DNA of 64,000 nucleotides from Amoebidium appalachense (GCA_963693365.1 CAVNZM010000009.1:1116001-1180000), one strand, 5' to 3'. Counted from the first letter of the stretch, positions 1 to 39,827 are shown. The notes: generated by a model not told the origin, from the sequence alone. Numbers and translations: made by a program.

Positions 1-1072
1 GAGGCGGGGGGTCATTTCGATGCAATCACTGAAATGGCGTGGACGTACGGTCTTCTCATTCTTGTATGTCAAGTGAATAGGCTGTGTGTGTGGGCCTACA
101 TGTCGGCTATAGCTAAGTGAATATGCACATTAGTTTAGATGTGCGCTCCATTGCACCTCTGTGCCCATATTGAAAATTCAACATGGTCGAGCCATATATG
201 GTCATGTTTAAGCGGGTTGTGTTTTTCCCAAAACGGTTCACCTTATAATTATTTTTCGAATTCATATAACAAAGTAGCCGGCCTGCGGTCGATCACAATG
301 AATGGCGATGTGCAATTATGATGATGATCGAAGCCGTGTATATTGACTACACCAAAGGGGGGGGGGGGGGGGGGGGGGGGGAGGCAGCGGTAGTGGTGGT
401 GGGGGTGGGTTGGGTTTGGGGGCCGGGGAGGGGGGGGGGGGGGGGGGGGAGGAACTGCTCACGCCACTCAAAGCAGCCTGATTAGAAAAAACCAACTAGT
501 GGTATGTTGAAGCTGGGGCGTAGGTTGTATTTTCAAACCTAGAAAACAGTGCGCACACACTTGTAGCTTCGGAGGTAAATATAACCCGTATGTACCACCA
601 TGCATGCTGATCTGTGCATATCAGATTACGTAATACGGTATGTGCTGCACATATGCTACTGAAGGGCTTAATAAACGGCGAGAAGCGATCAACTATTTTT
701 CAAGGCAGAAACCATGTCGAAGCAAACATTTATTGATAATGGCTACTATATGGGCAATAACCAGAAAAGGTGCAATTTTTCATTCTCTTTCGTTCCATAC
801 GTAATAGATAGATACACACGGTTGTCATCCACGTGTGTGAGTGTTATGAAGTGTACACAAACAAAGAAACTAGTACACATGACATGTTAATGAGTCGTTT
901 CAGTGACACGTGTGCACAGGTACACAAGGAACAACAGTCTAATGAATAGTAGAGATTATCATTCGTCATATCTAAAAGCCAGAAAGTTCCGGCAAACAAA
1001 TACGAGAAAGCAAAACAAATCAAAGTAAAATGGGAAATAATCCACCACCAATCAATGAAATAGTTAATTAAA
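1..1072. other. 3' flank of the hexokinase gene, no gene seen
   Basis: No coding region recognised. It holds two G runs (about 356-381 and 429-449) and AT-richer unique sequence. On the minus strand an AATAAA (plus-strand TTTATT at about 728-733) lies roughly 340 nt after the hexokinase stop and could be its poly(A) signal. The short open frames here match no family I know. Confidence 0.5.
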
Positions 1073-9579
<8,507 letters not shown>

Positions 9580-10302
9580 GATTGCAGTTTTTATTTTGAA
9601 AGTTGGTGGGTGTAGTTCAATTTCAGCTCACACGGGAAAAAAAGTGCCTTACACGAGTAAAAAATTCAAAGTGACGCTAACATGCCCAGAGGCACCATGC
9701 GGCTACTACTAGAAGTGAAATCACTAGCACCGGGGGGAGGCTGCCAAGGACTAAACACCACGGTACATTTTGTATACTTTCTATCTGTCGAGACAACTCT
9801 CTCGCAATGCTTTCGCCAATTTAGCTCTCTCGCTCTTCCCGCCCCACTTCGAACTCTCTTCTCTGCAGAGCTCTCTCCGAGGCTCCGGCTCCGAGACCGC
9901 GGCCGATGTTTTTTTGGCTGCTTGTTCAGAGGGCTGTGTTCAAGCGGCAACGGAAACTTAGATGCATCAAAGTTTTCGCTCTTTGCCATATATAGTTCAG
10001 TAAGAAATAAAGTGATTGGTTACCTTCCTCAGTCGGACATTCCACAAGTGGCTCTTCTGGTATGTGCCAGTCCCCTTGCTGATTGGCTGGGTTTACACAT
10101 GGTGACGTCACGATCCGTTTTGCCGAGCGGCGTGATCATCGATCATGATTGCAGGTGCTGGACTGACCTGTCAAGTGACCACTTCGGTAACACACGTTGA
10201 TCCCATAATATTTTTCACGCTTATGATTGTGTACCGTTTCTACTTTCACTGTAGTAGCTCTTTTTAACCTCTACACATTTAGGTCATGTAGAGAATTCTA
10301 GA
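9580..10302. promoter_or_regulatory. divergent promoter region, hexokinase / fasciclin genes
   Basis: A 723-bp spacer between two divergent ATGs, almost free of simple repeats. It contains a CCAAT box on minus (ATTGGC at 10082-10087) followed 15 bp later by a palindromic CRE (TGACGTCA, 10103-10110). A CATATATAG stretch lies near 9988-9996. Start sites are not visible. Confidence 0.6.
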
Positions 10303-11868
10303 ATGCAAGTTGCCAGACCTAAACGCCAGCAAGGGCAGCCAATCCTGCTCTTGTTGGCAATCTCAATTCTGATGTTTGTTGGCCCCTTAGAAGCCAGTTT
10401 TACAAATCCACAAGAGTGTAAAAAGGCTCTAAACTGCTTCAAAAGTGAATGCCTAACTGTGAACAGAACGAAATCATGCACAGTAATTCGAAACGAAACC
10501 AGTGTAGACCTGTGGGAGCAAATTCAAACCATCCCCCAACTCTCCACCTTTACTTCTCTTTTGAACCAGACCGGCCTTAGTCACCTTCTCAAAGTAGAGA
10601 AATCATTCATAATCGGATATGACTCTGTATACCTCCTTTACGCACCGACCAACGACGCATTTGAGCTTATACCACATAGCACATACACCTATCTCATGAA
10701 CAATGCATCAGTTTTGAACACCACCCTTGCACAACACTTTCAATCTGCGCTAGGAACACAGACCATTCTTCCAAACGAAGACCTCAACAGCAACCTATTT
10801 ATAGGGGAGGGTCCAAAGCGGCAGTACTTTGTTTCAGCGAGCTCATGTTCTTCACCCGCATACACACGGTATTCGCCCTATCCAGAAGCTCTAAACGGAT
10901 ATATTGTTCCCATAGGCGGTGTGATCATTCCTTGCAGCCTGCGAACTACAACAGGGTCTGCTCCCCCACCAATAACATACCTCACACCAGGAAACATGAC
11001 CAACTCTGAGCTTCAGCAATATGAGGTGCCCTTGGTGTTTTGTGGTGCACCCGTGGCTCCTGATCCCAACATCACTTATTACTACAAGCGCACATTCCCA
11101 CCCAACGAGACGTTTGCAATGAACGATGGAAACAGGAACAATACGGTGTCCATTCCACTTACAGAGGTGAAACTGAACATGCAAGTCGGTTTGGATTCGT
11201 ACACACTTGTTGGAACGGGCTCCGATAGTACGTGGGTATGTGTTGAACTCGCCGCCCCAAAAACACGGGAATTTGAAGAAACCGGAGACAAGTTCACGAG
11301 TAACTTTACAGAGAGGCGGTGTAGCAGGGTTAATGGACAGAGTGGATATTTGGGTTTTGGGCCGGAGGACGGAAAAGTGATGAGCGTGGAGGTTTCGTAC
11401 CAAAATACGTGTGGGGGAATGAGTGCATTTACCCATGCACGGAAAGGGGATTGGGACAAAGATGGTGATGATTTTGGCTATAACGATGTTAAGTCCAGTT
11501 GGGGTTGTTTAACACTCCCATACTCGCAGCGCATATATAATGTTAGTTTGCAGAACATCACTGTGTTTAGGGAAGAAAAGAGCATGAACCAGTTGATAGC
11601 AATGGCCACTCTGAACTGGAATGTCCATCCGTACGTTGCCTCTGACCCTACAAGCGCTTTTGTGAATCCACTCGTGTGTCTTGGATGGAGAGATTTGGCG
11701 GATGGGATGGGGGAGACTTATTGCGTGCTGGGGGAGATGCAGGGGTGGTCCTTTGAGGTTGCTGTAAAGATACCCGATAGGAATGTGACGCTAGTGGGGT
11801 TGGTGAGGGAGGCCGATAGTTGTTCTGTGTCTGTGCATTCCCCCGAATACACATTACCTGCAGAGTAG
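10303..11868 (+). CDS. secreted fasciclin (FAS1) domain glycoprotein, intronless
   Basis: 521 aa in a single exon. A signal peptide (hydrophobic core about residues 13-31, PILLLLAISILMFVG) is followed by a cysteine-rich start and one FAS1 domain. Visible FAS1 hallmarks are LLYAPTNDAFE (H1-like) and GYIVPIGGVIIP (H2-like), roughly residues 60-210. FAS1 domains mediate cell-cell or cell-matrix adhesion. The remaining C-terminal 300 or so residues have many cysteines and N-x-S/T sites, no second FAS1 and no family I recognise. No C-terminal hydrophobic tail is seen, so it is probably secreted rather than anchored. The ATG is the first in the frame after a stop and precedes the signal peptide. 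It is the only clearly intronless gene here besides the acidic orphan at 14239. Confidence 0.85.
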   Translation: MQVARPKRQQGQPILLLLAISILMFVGPLEASFTNPQECKKALNCFKSECLTVNRTKSCTVIRNETSVDLWEQIQTIPQLSTFTSLLNQTGLSHLLKVEKSFIIGYDSVYLLYAPTNDAFELIPHSTYTYLMNNASVLNTTLAQHFQSALGTQTILPNEDLNSNLFIGEGPKRQYFVSASSCSSPAYTRYSPYPEALNGYIVPIGGVIIPCSLRTTTGSAPPPITYLTPGNMTNSELQQYEVPLVFCGAPVAPDPNITYYYKRTFPPNETFAMNDGNRNNTVSIPLTEVKLNMQVGLDSYTLVGTGSDSTWVCVELAAPKTREFEETGDKFTSNFTERRCSRVNGQSGYLGFGPEDGKVMSVEVSYQNTCGGMSAFTHARKGDWDKDGDDFGYNDVKSSWGCLTLPYSQRIYNVSLQNITVFREEKSMNQLIAMATLNWNVHPYVASDPTSAFVNPLVCLGWRDLADGMGETYCVLGEMQGWSFEVAVKIPDRNVTLVGLVREADSCSVSVHSPEYTLPAE

Positions 11869-12262
11869 TTGTACAGATTTGTAGCTAGTAACTTGTAGAT
11901 GCACTACTCCGTCTGTTTTGAAAAAGATTGTACATACAGTATATTGTTGGTATTAATCTTGTGTGTTTTTGCCTCTGCATGGCAGGGAAATAAAAGAAAG
12001 TTCCCTGCCTTCGAGCTAGTGTCGGCTTTGCCTCAGTTATGCACATGGCCACGACATCATGCATGTACACTGCGGGAGAGTGAGATGTGGGGGAGAGTAC
12101 TGTGTTGGTTGAGGGACTATAAATGGAGGCTTGGGAGGTCGGATGGATGGCAGCGCAAAGATGTGGAGCGTACTAGTGATAAACATGTAGAAGGAACTTG
12201 GGACTATTGGAGACCAAGCGCATCATGCATCCTTGGAGGCAGTGGTGGTGGTAGTGATGATG

Positions 12263-12297
<35 letters not shown>

Positions 12298-12642
12298 GCT
12301 GCACGTGCATGCATGTGCGCAAGTGTGTTGGTATTTATCTTGTGTGTTTTTGCCTCTGCATGGCAGGGAAATAAAAGAAAGTTCCCTGCCTTCGAGCTAG
12401 TGTCGGCTTTGCCTAGTTATGCACATGGCCACGACATCATACATGTACACTGCGGGCGAGTGAGATGTGGGGGAGAATACTGTGTTGGTTGAGGGACTAT
12501 AAATGGAGGCTTGGGAGGTCGCATGGATGGCAGCGCAAAGATGTGGAGCGTACTAGTGATAAACATGTACAAGGAACATGGGACTATTGGAGACCAAGCG
12601 CAGCATGCATCCTTGGAGGCAGTGGTGGTGGTAGTGATGATG

Positions 12643-12683
<41 letters not shown>

Positions 12684-12851
12684 TGTCGCTGCACGTGCAT
12701 GTGTGCAAGTGTGTGGGTGGTGTGTGCTTGTTTGTGTGAATGGATACGTTACTGCAGGTGGGTGGTGTCGTTGGGGTTTTACCCATGGTTGGGGTGGTGC
12801 TGGTGGCTTGTTCGTGCGTGTGTGTGTGTGTGTGTTTGTTTTTTTTGTTTT

Positions 12852-12896
<45 letters not shown>

Positions 12897-13328
12897 GGGG
12901 GGGGGGGGGAGGGGGGCACACACAGTTGAACAGCGTCTCAAAACAACCAAGAATACTCGCCGAAGAATTTATAATTAGGGTGCATATAAATACGGGCGCG
13001 AATCGAGGGAACATAAGGGCCACATGTCGAAACACACATAAAAAACCCAGAACGTTACATAAACTATCAGAAACTGTGGACTACAAGAACCTGTCACCTA
13101 TGATCTTCATACTACTGCTTAACAAAAGGGCTCTCGTAATCCGTGTTCTATTAGTTTTTTTTGAGGCACAAGGGCCCTGTGTGTGCGACCACTTATATGG
13201 GCTACATTAGAAGAATTTTGGCATTCGTTGACAAAACAATAAACGACTGTGAAGTAAACAGAAGCCGAGCAGATAAAAGCTCATGCCCTCAACCTCCTCC
13301 CGCTCCCTCCCACCTGTCCCCCCCACCT

Positions 13329-13364
<36 letters not shown>

Positions 13365-13441
13365 CCTGCACCCCCATTCTCCCACTCCCCCCATCTACCC
13401 CACCTAAGGCTAAGACTTGTACCCCATGCGTAAACTGATGG
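11869..13441. other. convergent 3' spacer with tandem duplication and homopolymer runs
   Basis: Between the fasciclin stop and the stop of the minus-strand acidic gene. AATAAA at 11989-11994, about 120 nt after the fasciclin stop, is a good poly(A) signal candidate and is repeated at 12370-12375 by the duplication. A T/G run lies at 12838-12909 and a C run at about 13331-13363. No gene recognised. Confidence 0.6.
11946..12706 (+). repeat. 380-bp direct tandem duplication
   Basis: Copy 1 starts at 11946 (GTTGGTATTAATCTTGTGTG) and copy 2 at 12327. The offset is 381 then 380 bp after a one-base deletion. Identity is very high, with only a few substitutions. Each copy holds AATAAA, a TATAAA (12119 in copy 1), a (GT)n tract and the same downstream segment. 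The high identity suggests a recent duplication. Confidence 0.92.
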
Positions 13442-14239
13442 TCACACCGTACCAGCCACCTTCTTAGCCATAAACTCCTCCATGATGCCGTCAATGTCAT
13501 CCTTGCTAATGGCATAGTCAGGGCCGTGCTTGGCGGCAATGGCATACAGCCTTTCCTTCATAAAGTCAGCAAAATCACGGAACCCATGTGCCAGCGCCGT
13601 CTGTTTGTCGTGTGGCATCTTCGAGAACTCATTCATGGCTTCCTTTTCCAGATCTTCCTCATTCCCTTCCTCGCCTTCCTCGCTCGCTTTCAACACCTGA
13701 TCAATCGTGTAGGTTTCGTTTTCTTCGCTGAAAAGTGCCTCCTCCTCCCCTTCAAGCGCCCAACGGAGATGGTCTTTGTCCACCGTGTCCCACAACTCTC
13801 CCGTTTGCTCAAAACACACCTCGCGCTCACACGCAGGAAACTCCCTAAGTGGCTCGTAGCTTGCAACAAAAACAGGACGTCCCTCTGCATCGAAGCCCTT
13901 ACACTCGGAAAGAACGCACGTGAAGAGAACCTCCTCTTTCTCGTCGTCTCCATCTTCCTCTACGTCCCACAGAACCTTAAGACGTGCCCCACCGCGCACC
14001 CCTTTCGCAGCCAACTCATCTGAAATCTTTCCCTCTTGCGTGGACACAGCTGAGGTTGCTTGCGAGTTGGAAGTGATCGAATCCGATTGTGATGTTTCCA
14101 CGTCTGTCACGGCCTCTGCCCTTGCTTTGTCCTCGTGCTCAACGTCTAGGCGCGCGCGTTTGTTTGTTTCTTCTGACAGAGCAGGCTCGGCTGTGCGCTT
14201 GTTGTCATTCTCTTTAGAGGGGGAGAGTTCTACAGCCAT
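13442..14239 (-). CDS. acidic orphan protein, probably nuclear
   Basis: 265 aa, one exon. I start it at the ATG at 14239 (MAVELSPSK). The frame stays open 24 codons upstream (ATG at 14311), but that leader is hydrophobic and lies in the promoter-side region, so 14239 is preferred. Seen: a basic motif (NKRARL) that could be a nuclear localisation signal, a serine/threonine-rich linker, then a compact central region (GGARLKVLWDVEEDG, LFTCVLSECKGFD, ELWDTVDKDHLRW) followed by a Glu-rich stretch and a helical C-terminus (FADFMKERLYAIAAKHG). The central block is reminiscent of small beta-barrel chromatin readers, but no family is recognised. It is divergent from FIGNL1. Confidence 0.8.
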   Translation of the reverse strand: MAVELSPSKENDNKRTAEPALSEETNKRARLDVEHEDKARAEAVTDVETSQSDSITSNSQATSAVSTQEGKISDELAAKGVRGGARLKVLWDVEEDGDDEKEEVLFTCVLSECKGFDAEGRPVFVASYEPLREFPACEREVCFEQTGELWDTVDKDHLRWALEGEEEALFSEENETYTIDQVLKASEEGEEGNEEDLEKEAMNEFSKMPHDKQTALAHGFRDFADFMKERLYAIAAKHGPDYAISKDDIDGIMEEFMAKKVAGTV

Positions 14240-15140
14240 GTTTGGTGCAAAAAAAGTTCTCAACGAGACGAAAAAGAGGGGGAAATGTATGTGTCCAATA
14301 AAAACTATCAAGCAGCAAGGTATCGGTTGTGCCCAGAACTAGTCTACGTCACCAATAAATAAGCACCGGTGTGTGTATGTGCTCGTATGTGTTTTTCAAA
14401 GCACTTTCCTCTGGTCGCGCGTTACCGTTTTTCCTCTTGTTGCACGGCCGCAGTGTGTTTTTTCTGTGTGGGCTGGGCCGGCGCGAAAAAGCTTTTTATA
14501 TCGCAACCACAAGGTGACGTCACCTGTCATAGCCCGCCAAACTGTGTGATTGGCTAAATTTGATTTTTGGCGCGCTTTATCAAAACGGGCGCATCTGAGC
14601 TCGAGGAACCCGGGGCTGGTTACTGGTAGCCCAAAAAAAAAAAAAAAAAACTAATCTAGGAAGGCTGCCAGGAGAAGGTGGCATCTACTTACAGGGAAAA
14701 CAGATGTGTAAGTGGAATAAAACTATATTAAGTAGGATAGCGGAGGTGAATCTAGAATATAGGAGGAGGGCAGCATCGGTAGGACCGCCTGGCGATGTTA
14801 GAAAAACCCCGATCGAGGGGAGAGAGAAAAACCCCGATCGAGGGGAGAGAGATGAGAGACGGGACACCAACGTTGCTTTAGTGATGTTATGGTTATGAAA
14901 CAAGTATCTCGGATGGGTAAGCAAATCAGAGCCGCAAAAGAAGAGAAATATTTGCCGTATATGGAGTAAGAGGACGTCCGCAGAGCTCACGTCAGTAAAA
15001 GACCTTCAAGTCCAGCTGAGCGCTTAAATCTCGGGGCTCGCTCGTTGCCTCTGAAGGCCCTTTGTTATGCTCTGACGCAGAATACGTAAGCACTTATCCA
15101 TCCATTCAACACTCTGATAACCGATATCAGTGTAGCTGCT
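14240..15140. promoter_or_regulatory. divergent promoter region, acidic orphan / FIGNL1
   Basis: It contains a CRE palindrome TGACGTCA (14516-14523), ATTGGC (14550-14555) and an E2F-like TTTGGCGC (14567-14574, embedded in TTTTTGGCGCGCTTT). An E2F-like site would fit a replication or repair gene such as FIGNL1. A 25-bp unit (AAAAACCCCGATCGAGGGG...) is tandemly duplicated at about 14801-14851. Confidence 0.6.
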
Positions 15141-28251
<13,111 letters not shown>

Positions 28252-28284
28252 AAGGGTGTGTGTGTGTGTGTATGGGGGGGGTGT

Positions 28285-28329
<45 letters not shown>

Positions 28330-29385
28330 GCATGTATGGGCAGTTGGGTTAGCAAGTGGGAGGCCCGCGAAGAGAAAAAAGATGGAGGGACAGGGGGAGG
28401 GGGGGGGGGGGGGGGGGGGGGGGGGAGGGTTGCACGGGGGAGAGGGAAGACTGGGGGAGGGGTGGGAACGGGAGGTTTGGATCTGTACGTGCAAGTGTTT
28501 TTCCGGGTGCCCCCCCGGGGGAGGGGGGGCAGGGAGGGGGGGGTACACGCGCTTGATAGTGTGTGTGTGTGTGTGTGTGGGTTCTAGTCACAGTTGCATT
28601 CATCCATAGTATGTGTGTGGGTGATGGTGGCAGAGATATTGGTGGTGGGAAGGTGGAGTTGGTGGGGATGGGGGTGGGGTAGACCTGTGCTTACATCTGC
28701 AACAAACCTCCGTGAGGCGAATCACCGAAACGAAAACACTAAACTTTGCATCTATCCCATGAACACGGCTTTGTTAAACGCTAGCCAAAATCGAATGTCG
28801 GGTTCTTTTCGAGAGAGAAGACTGGGTATGTAATCGCATGAATAGATCGGATTTGTAAGTGTAAAAAAGGCAAATCAAGTGACACCTCTATAGCATAGAT
28901 TGGCACATTACGTATGACACAAAAACATGGTATTGTGGTTTGTTGGTATTGGTAGTGGTGGTGATGATTGGGGCTGGGTTTGTGATGTGTGTGTGTGTGT
29001 GTGATAATGCTCCGTTGCTGGTCGACTTGGTTGTTTGTATGCTTGCTTGGTTTCGTGACTAATTATATTTTTATAAAACAAACAAAAACGTAGGAATATG
29101 TGTATTTGTATTGTTGTTTAGAGGATTTCAGCACAAGTAGAGCATGATACAGCCGGGGGGAATATTTGCACCTCCCTAACTACGACTGCCTTGACTATCT
29201 TTTCTCGTTGCATATTGTAACTTCAATCAAAACAAACCGCTTTGAGCACGAAACTGCAAATGCAGAAAAGCAGTTATATGCACAGGCATCAGAGCATTCC
29301 AAAGAGTGGAACATAATGTCCCCCTCCCCCTCCCCCTCCCCCCCCCCCTCCCCCCTCTTCCTCTTTCTCACCACCAGCACTACAG

Positions 29386-29436
<51 letters not shown>

Positions 29437-30304
29437 ATGTACACCGCCTCCTCCTCGACCACTCAAGCTCCTTGCCCATACCTGATTGCTTTGTGCACTT
29501 GAACACACCAATCGCATGTTTTGTGAACTCAATCAGTTTATTTGCATTATGCATGCACGTGTTCAAAGCACATATATCACTTAAATACATACATACCTAC
29601 ATATTTCGGTAGAGTCCGCGACTTGAAATGTCGGTTACCAACTCCCTTCTTGACGGACCAGTTACAGCTACATTTCACCATGCCAACACATATCACATCT
29701 TCCTATATTAGTATTCCAAAACACAAATGTTCACTTTATCCCGCCTGCATCTATAGGGATAGCTCTATCTGCTCACAGTAACTCTCTGCAATTAATTGCG
29801 AAGAATTCAGAAAGCTTAGCAAAAATCTTACAATGAGGTGTATTGCTGAAACGTACATATAACCGCTTACGCAATTTTCATCGATTTGCAATTGGTGCAA
29901 GCTTTTGGCTGTTTATGCAACATATGTACGCAGCATTCACTGCATGTTAGATCCACAACCAATATTTGCTTGCTTATATATTTACATGCTATTCACCATT
30001 GCTACTCAAATGATGTTACACACACCTCCACTAACATGTATACTCGGGTAGAGGCCTCTAGGTTGCAACCATGCACACCCATTTGACCTTGCTACTTTGA
30101 ATACACCGCCACTATGTCATATATATCCGGTAATGAATAATTGGTGTCGGTAGCTATTACATATGTATTCTACTCTGCTACCTTAAACTACCACTAGTTT
30201 ACCTAGCATATATCCCTGCTACTTAAAGTTTATTGTCTAGATACCCTACCCGGCACTGTGTTTCTTTAGCACATATATCCGGTAAACAATATCTGGGCAT
30301 ATCA
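28252..30304. other. convergent spacer between FIGNL1 and the PAP2 phosphatase
   Basis: The first 300 bp are G-run rich, followed by about 1.6 kb of fairly AT-rich unique sequence with one (CA)n (29393-29433). No family-like reading frame was found. A minus-strand AATAAA at about 30230 lies roughly 75 nt past the phosphatase stop. Confidence 0.5.
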
Positions 30305-32121
<1,817 letters not shown>

Positions 32122-33249
32122 TTTTTTGCGCAATTACCCGTGTTTAGCCACGAGTACCTTTTACGTTGGTTAACGTTGTCGAAAAAATGAATTAATGGTG
32201 GCAAATAAGGGAGGCAGACAGAACAACACAGAAACCGCTAAGTTGGTTGCTAAAGCCGGATCGTGTGATTTTGTTTTGTAAGGACCCTGTGGGCGTGTAG
32301 GAGTCTAGCAGAACAGGCTAAACTCGCAGGCAATGGTTATAAGCAGTTAAGGCACCTTAATTTGTAAATCAACTAAGGCAACTGTAAGACAGTAAAGAGA
32401 TAACACTAAGAGAAACTAACAGTGACGGCTGTTTTGTGGTTTTTGAAGCTTCACTCATCCGGTTGTTCCTTTTTGTTCCAGTCGGCATTTGTAGTACGGT
32501 ACGTCGCGCTTATGTATCACGAGATAGTCTAACAATGTATCTCCAGATTACGATTGTTTCTCCTGTTAGAGAGAATGTTAATGACGTAGTATCGCCAATG
32601 AGCAATATAGACTAAACACCTGAACACTGTTACGTCATCTCGGATGTGTTTTGATTGGCTGTTGTTTTGAAAAGGAAACACAACAACTCAGTTGATTGGT
32701 TGTTTTTAGCCGCCAAAAGCACCGCAGGTCCGACCGTCCGTGATGACGGGGGGGTTCACTTTTTTGTTTCTACATACCAACATGTAAATTTTCATTGGTG
32801 ATAAATTATACTTGCCATTTTACAATTTTCCAATGCGATTCCCGAAATCAGAATAATATTGCTACCTTCTGTGCATCTTCACGACAAACGCCAGGCCGGA
32901 TCAGCGCCTGGGCGGGGCGGCCGGCCCCCGTGCGTGCTCCCGGACGGCCCGGCAAATATTCCAGTGGTGCATCCCCAGCCAATCAGATGACGTCTACCCG
33001 TGCTCTGTTTCTATCTCCTCGGCTGTCACTTCTTTAACTCATTTTGGACCGTGGCACAAGTTTCTTTTTTCTTTCCCCTCCCAATTCTCAGTTTCCTTTT
33101 CTTCCCCACGCCCCCACACTCAGACTCCGAAAGGTCTTTATAGGGGGACTCTTTACTCTTGTGAGATACAAAGGTATTTAAGTTCGAAATAGAGGGTATT
33201 TTTCGAATCACCAAGCTCTTTGTTTTACATATACCCACCGTGCGAAAAC
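32122..33249. promoter_or_regulatory. divergent promoter region, PAP2 phosphatase / TMEM86
   Basis: 1.1 kb without microsatellites. CCAAT-type boxes: 32594-32599 (GCCAAT), 32654-32659 (ATTGGC), 32695-32699 (ATTGG), 32978-32983 (GCCAAT). CRE-like sites: TGACGTA at 32582, TACGTCA 32631-32637, TGACGTCT 32988-32995. The last pair, GCCAATCAGATGACGTC, is compact and sits about 260 bp before the TMEM86 ATG. Confidence 0.6.
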
Positions 33250-37583
<4,334 letters not shown>

Positions 37584-38185
37584 GAGTTTTATCAAGTTCT
37601 TTTTTACGTCTTCGATCTTCGAAGTCTTTTTTTCTCTTACTCTGGCAGGGGAATGAGGGGGGTGTGGGGTCGGGAGAGGGGGGGGGAGAGGGGGGGGGGG
37701 GGGGGGGGGGAGACGTTGGTGAGTGATACGTAGACGGGTTCTCTACGTCTTTGTGTGTGCTATGCTATAACTTCATTGTGTATGCTAAGAATTCGAATGA
37801 ATCTGATGATTCTTATTCCCGGGCCCATACCCTTGTGTGGCGGCACGGCCACTTTGTGTCTCACCTTTTAATTTTATTGATTTACTTTAATTGGATACCG
37901 GTAACTACGTATGAAGAACCGTGATATTGACACGAACTACTGTGTATACAGATGCGCACGGTTTATTTTCAACAAACATTGTGGTCCAACCTTTCTTTAA
38001 ACTTTGAACTTACGTTTTCGGCACCAATAAAGAAAGCACTGAACGGACGGTTTCCAAGGTGTGATCGTTGTGAGGGCCAAAGCCTAAATCTTGATAGTAG
38101 TGTGACCATGCAAGCACAGCTAGTCAATAGAATGATTACTGTTCTGTACTGCATGCATTATAATTATGTGCGACAAGCACCTGGA

Positions 38186-38216
<31 letters not shown>

Positions 38217-39290
38217 TCCCCTCCCGCCCCCTTCTCTGGCCGTATCTTTCGAAAACATTGGTGAAAGTGTGAGGCATCTTGCATATGGTTCGATGCAGTG
38301 ATGTGCAAGATCAGGACCCGTGGTACGGTACATATGTACTGCGTGTGCATGTTAGTTCATTCCGGGTGTCACAATAAACCCATTGTTCATTACAAGGCTC
38401 ATTGCATCAATGGAAACGGAATTAGACATCTGTGCGATGAGACACGTATTAACTCGCACGATTTCGAATGATCACGTACGCCGAGTCAGTCACACACCTG
38501 TTCGAACTCGAGGACACAAATGCCTTCGGCCGAGATTCCTCGCGACCTTCCCCCCCCCCCACCTCCCACCCCCCACCTCCCACCCCCCACCCCCCCACCC
38601 CCAACCCCCCACCCACCCACCCATCCACACACACACACGCGCACCGTGCGCACACACACACGCGCACCTCCTGTCTAGGCATCCATGGCGATCCACACAC
38701 AAGCAGAGGCACATGTACGCATGCGCACACAGACACACATACACACACACACAAGAGCGCGCGCAGACACGCACGCACTGCCTCGCTTTCTCTTTTTAGT
38801 TCTCGATTAGCTTATCACGGCAAGTTGCCTTCAATGATCTTCCGGATCCTGCCGCTCGTCTAGACCGCTCGCCTGAAAACAAACAAAAAACACGACACAA
38901 GCACGGCCGTCTGAACACAACACAAGGTGCAAGACCTCTCGATGATTGGATGAAAGCGCATCAATGACGTAATAGTCTAAAGCACGTAGTCGCTTTTTGT
39001 GTGATTCTCTGCGATTGTTTTCCCATAAATGACGTCATGGGCCTAACTAACTATCTACTGCCTGCCGTTTGGTTTCGAATTCAGAAACGCTGAAGGCAGC
39101 CTCCTCCTCTCGGCCTTGTTAGTGATCAGCATTGTGAACATGTTATATGATATTAGGTTGTAATATATAATGTTGGTTTGTGGATAACTGAAAGACATAA
39201 AGTACCTTCAATGCAAAGCTCATCTGCCAGATAACGAGCTTCTCAGAAGAAACATACTCGTTGAGTGTAAACCCAAGAAAAACAGCGAGA
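37584..39290. promoter_or_regulatory. spacer and putative promoter of the K+ channel gene
   Basis: The first part is TMEM86 3' flank: AATAAA near 38026 and 38371, a G run near 37690-37710 and a C run near 38186-38213. A C/CA-rich stretch lies at 38550-38780. The last 350 bp are unique and carry ATTGG (38945-38949) with TGACGTAA (38965-38972), then a palindromic TGACGTCA (39030-39037), about 255 bp before the channel ATG. No gene recognised. Confidence 0.5.
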
Positions 39291-39827
39291 ATGCCAGGCA
39301 ACTTTCCAGGTATAGAAAACATGACAAGCCTGAGGAGGGGTCGACTGAAGGAAATGCTTCGCATCCGTGACCCCCCCGAAGATAATGACATGAGCGTTCG
39401 TGGGCGGATATACGCGTTTTTCAGTGATTACAGGAGCTCTTTGGGTGCTTTTGTGTGGTACATTTGGATGCTGATACTTGTGATCCTCTGTGTGATACTT
39501 ATTTCGCTCCAGTCCATGCAACAACTTTCAAGCGATCCAGAAACCAAGCAGATATTCTTTTGGATGGAAACTGTAATTGTTATTTTCTTCTGCATCGAAT
39601 TTCTCGCGCGATTGTTCTGCTGCCCGAGTTTGTGGAAGTTTATCACCTCTCCCATGAACTGGGTGGACCTTCTGAGCATTGTGCCGTATTACATCATGCT
39701 GCCGAGTGCGCTGAATGCTGATAGCCAAGCAAGCACCACCGTGGAGGGTTTGCAGGTGGGTCTTCTGGGGGTTCAATCGGTCAGTTTTCGCACAATTCCT
39801 TACCCTGCGGGATGGTGTTTGGGTGGG

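Noticed and set aside
14240-14311. Upstream ATG (14311) as the start of the acidic orphan
   Set aside because: It would add a 24-residue hydrophobic leader to an otherwise nuclear-looking acidic protein. The ATG at 14239 starts a normal N-terminus.
29166-29612. 148-codon plus-strand frame between FIGNL1 and the phosphatase
   Set aside because: It runs through a (CA)n tract, has no domain-like segment and no convincing splice context.
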